From Rhynochetos jubatus (Eukaryota > Chordata > Aves > Eurypygiformes > Rhynochetidae): a DNA stretch of 64,000 nt. Positions 61,382 through 64,000 of this stretch are shown in pieces. A program made the position numbers and the translations under genes. The notes below the pieces were generated by a model. It was not told the origin of the DNA, made no database searches, and worked only from the letters and a program-made list of their open reading frames with translations. Location of the stretch: assembly GCA_027574665.1 (NCBI GenBank), contig CM050657.1, positions 27,341,408 through 27,405,407 of the forward strand, read 5' to 3'. How positions within the stretch are numbered: position 1 is the stretch's first letter; every line of letters starts with the position of its first letter.

Positions 61382-62174
61382 GTTTCTTACTTTCCACCTT
61401 AAACAGAGCAATTTAGTTATGATTTAGTGCATTTTGCTGTTGTGGGACTGATTTTGTATATCAAGTACCACATGATTTTGTAAAAAATCCAACAGAAAAG
61501 AAAGAAAAAAGACATTTCATCACACTTTTCAGAGAAAAGGAAACAACAGAGGATGTTATTTTTAATCAATCTACACGTGCCATACAGTGATCCCACTGGA
61601 GAAGGAAACAACCGCAAGATGCTTTGAAGATACGTTTTTCACCCTCTGCCATGTCTTTGAATATCCCCATGTAAAAATCACTTTTTGGTATCTCATGCAG
61701 CAATCGAGAAAGAGGTGACTCACCCAGCTAGAAATATTCCTACTTAAACGGGCACTTGCCCTAACAGAAACATTCCCTGAAGTGACCATCTCTCTTGACT
61801 TCAGCACAGCCAACGCCTTCCCCGCGCACGGTTAGCAGGGTTTGATCTACGTTTTAACTGCGATGACAGTTTAATCTCGCGACAGGTCTTCTGTTGGGTA
61901 AAGGCTTTACGCAGTGGAAGCGCAGAATAGCTCCAATACAAGCTAGACTTTCCCATCCTGAAGCGAACGTACTGCGTACTTCATAGCGCCCAACGGTACG
62001 AAACACATCCGCGACCTTTGCGCCAGCTGTCCGGGCTGCGCTTAGGCGATCGCGTGGAAGCGGAGTTACGTAGTGTGGAATTCATCACGACACTGAAGGA
62101 CTGTTCAAGGCCTGTGAACTATCCGAGACCTTCAAACGAGGTGCGTTTTCTCACCCCAGCTAAACAAAAATAAA
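61382..62174 (+). other. Probable 3' UTR of the cyclase gene with AATAAA
   Basis: The first canonical poly(A) signal after the stop codon is AATAAA at 62169-62174, implying a 3' UTR of roughly 0.8 kb. This is a prediction; variant signals nearer the stop cannot be excluded. The last third of the stretch is unusually CpG-rich. Confidence 0.45.
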
Positions 62175-63554
62175 GCTTGAGGACTACAGAGGGAGGCTGT
62201 CAGCGCTGGAATTATTGTTGTTAACGTCGCTGGAAGTAACGGCGTTGAAGATCAACATCACTTACCTGGTGTCAGAGGCCTCTCTGCTGAATGATCTCCG
62301 TGCTGGTATATTCTTAAATTATGCCTCATCAGAAATGGCAGAGAAGAATTGAAGTTCAACTGTCAGGGATTTAAGATGCAGGAGAAAAAGTACAATGGAT
62401 ATAAAGGTTGTGGGCAATTCAGCACATCGTTAATTGTGCTCGCACTCCTATAAATGGAGCTGGGAGTAGGTGGAATGGACTTGTACTGGGTGACTGTGGC
62501 AGGAGGTGCACCCCTCACACGGATTTATTACCTCTGGGCGTGGATTCGTTGTCTAAGGATGCAAGCACAAGACCCACTTGAACTGGGAGCAAGAACTTAC
62601 TGGAGAAGATGGTAACGTTGCTCCTCTGTTACAGTCTGGAGCATCACATTTCCAGCTCTGTGTCTGCGGCAAGAGTGAGGCGCTTTAAACACCAGACTGA
62701 GAGGCAGGACTGATGAAAAGCATCTCCTCCTCTCTGTAGCACAACAAGATGAAATTTCACCTGGTTTCATTTTCTTCTTAAATCTCTGGGACAGTGGCTG
62801 CCCTGTCTGGGCGCTCTGCAGCTCTGCCCGTGGCAGCAGGCAGCGCAGACCAGTAGAGGAGGATGTGTAGAGTGAAACCGTCGGTGCTGTTGTCCACGCT
62901 ACAGGTAGTTCAGAGGGATTGCTAGTGCGGTCCCACGCACTGAATACCTGTTAGCTTCCGGAGCACCTCACAAGCACATCCTCTGCCTGAGTTTCACCCA
63001 GGGGGGATCCGTTCGTGTGCTTTGACACCACTCTACAGTGTGAAACTAAGTACGGAAAGTGGGTTTGACCGGGAAATTCACTCAGGAGGGTAACTCCTGC
63101 CTGACTGAAATGCTGACGTAGACGCACCCTTAAGCATTAGCACTTTCCACGGTGCAGCTGAGCAGCACCACTCTGGGAGAGCGCCGTTTTATTAACCGCC
63201 GGATCTAGTTATTTATTTATTTTAGAGGGTTCTGCTGTCTAGGCACTGTCCAGTGAGCCAGTGAGGTGAGGGCGAGATTGAAGGTCAAAGGTGCATCTGA
63301 GGATTATTATTGTTAAGTTGGGTATCAAGATTTTAAGCATTTGACCGTGTGCTACCCTCAGACACACCTTCATCCCCTTTGGTCCTCCCCTTTGGTCCAG
63401 TGCTCATGGCTTTGCCCTTCTGTATGATGCCCGTAGCTTTAAAAAGACTTTCCTAAAGAAAGATAATGCCCAGTTTTTCTCTCACTCACAATGATGTAGA
63501 TGTGAAGGAACAGTTAAATCAGCACTGTCCCACTGATTTAAGTCAAGGATCAAC
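62175..63554. other. Downstream intergenic, nothing recognised
   Basis: Mixed-composition DNA between the probable end of the cyclase transcript and the last CR1 copy. No exon, RNA gene or known repeat seen. Confidence 0.5.
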
Positions 63555-63677
63555 TTCGACAAGGCCAGGCTTGGAGCAACCTGGTCTAGTGGAGGGTGTC
63601 TCTGCCCATGGCAGGGGGGTTGGAACTGGATGATCTTTAAGGTCCCTTCCAACCCAAACCGTTCTGTGATTCTATGA
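63555..63677 (+). mobile_element. CR1: CR1 3' end fragment, plus strand
   Basis: About 120 bases: GAGCAACCTGGTCTAGTGGA, CCCATGGCAGGGGGGTTGGA, GGTCCCTTCCAACCCAAACC and the terminal TTCTGTGATTCTATGA. It is a severely 5' truncated insertion with few differences from the family pattern, so fairly young, and is the same type as the inverted copy at 30484-30577. Confidence 0.95.
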
Positions 63678-64000
63678 CAAGACTTTTTGTCTCCAGCCTA
63701 GAGATCCGTTTCGCTACTCTTCGCTAGTTGTGCTGATGGAGCGGAGAATGTGTCATTTAACAAATGGCGTTGATGGACTCCGTCTACACCAGCATCTGCT
63801 GTGGAGAAATAAAACCACTTAGCCCCAGGCACAAGCGTGACGCAGGAGTGTACATACATCTCTCAGTACTGGGCCAGTGATAATGCAGGTAGGAACCTCT
63901 TGCTGTCCCAGCTGCTCTTGCAGTCCCATTCCTGTGTGGCCAAATACCACTGACCAAAAGGAAGAGTTTCCAGTTGGAAATTGTCCAACCAGCCTGGCCA
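63678..64000. other. Window edge, nothing recognised
   Basis: Unique-looking DNA with no gene or repeat I can name. Confidence 0.5.

Noticed and set aside
62340-62640. Stretch with a TATAAA-like box (CTATAAATGG near 62450) considered as a solo LTR
   Set aside because: No terminal inverted TG...CA pair, no poly(A) signal placement and no family match, so not reported as an element.

Overview
The window looks like nuclear DNA of a bird. The interspersed repeats I recognise are all chicken-repeat-1 (CR1) LINEs ending in the ATTCTATGA-type 3' terminus, the two CpG islands are compact, and the two protein-coding genes have vertebrate exon structure with short exons in AT-rich introns. The species cannot be fixed from the sequence. 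I recognised no endogenous retrovirus, tRNA, rRNA or CRISPR array.

Layout. Positions 1-18421 are intron 1 of CUL3 (cullin-3), which runs on the minus strand and leaves the window on the left. Its first coding exon (22 codons) is at 18422-18487, inside a strong CpG-island promoter at about 18.14-19.40 kb. From 19.4 to about 41.3 kb lies intergenic DNA with one 2.5 kb CR1 copy and one short CR1 end but no gene I can support. Two GC-rich blocks (about 41.28-41.83 and 42.28-43.08 kb) precede a complete second gene on the plus strand, 42745-61381.

The second gene is a soluble (nitric-oxide-responsive type) guanylate cyclase beta subunit of the beta-2 class, called here GUCY1B2-like. Sixteen coding exons join in phase into a 782-codon reading frame with no internal stop: heme-NO-binding (H-NOX) domain, PAS-like HNOBA domain, coiled coil, class III cyclase domain and a long tail ending in a prenylation (CaaX) box. 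It keeps the heme-ligating histidine, both metal-binding aspartates, and the guanine- and ribose/phosphate-contacting residues in one chain.

The most interesting point is the neighbourhood. In mammals GUCY1B2 (a pseudogene in human) sits near FAM124A and SERPINE3, whereas CUL3 lies between FAM124B and DOCK10 in the paralogous chromosome block (IRS1, COL4A3/4, DOCK10, FAM124B, SERPINE2 against IRS2, COL4A1/2, DOCK9, FAM124A, SERPINE3). A beta-2-type cyclase next to the CUL3 promoter is therefore either a genome-duplication paralogue lost from mammals or a relocated GUCY1B2. The two genes have no obvious shared function: CUL3 is a ubiquitin-ligase scaffold and the cyclase makes cGMP. Downstream of the cyclase (61.4-64.0 kb) there is a short CpG cluster and one more CR1 end.
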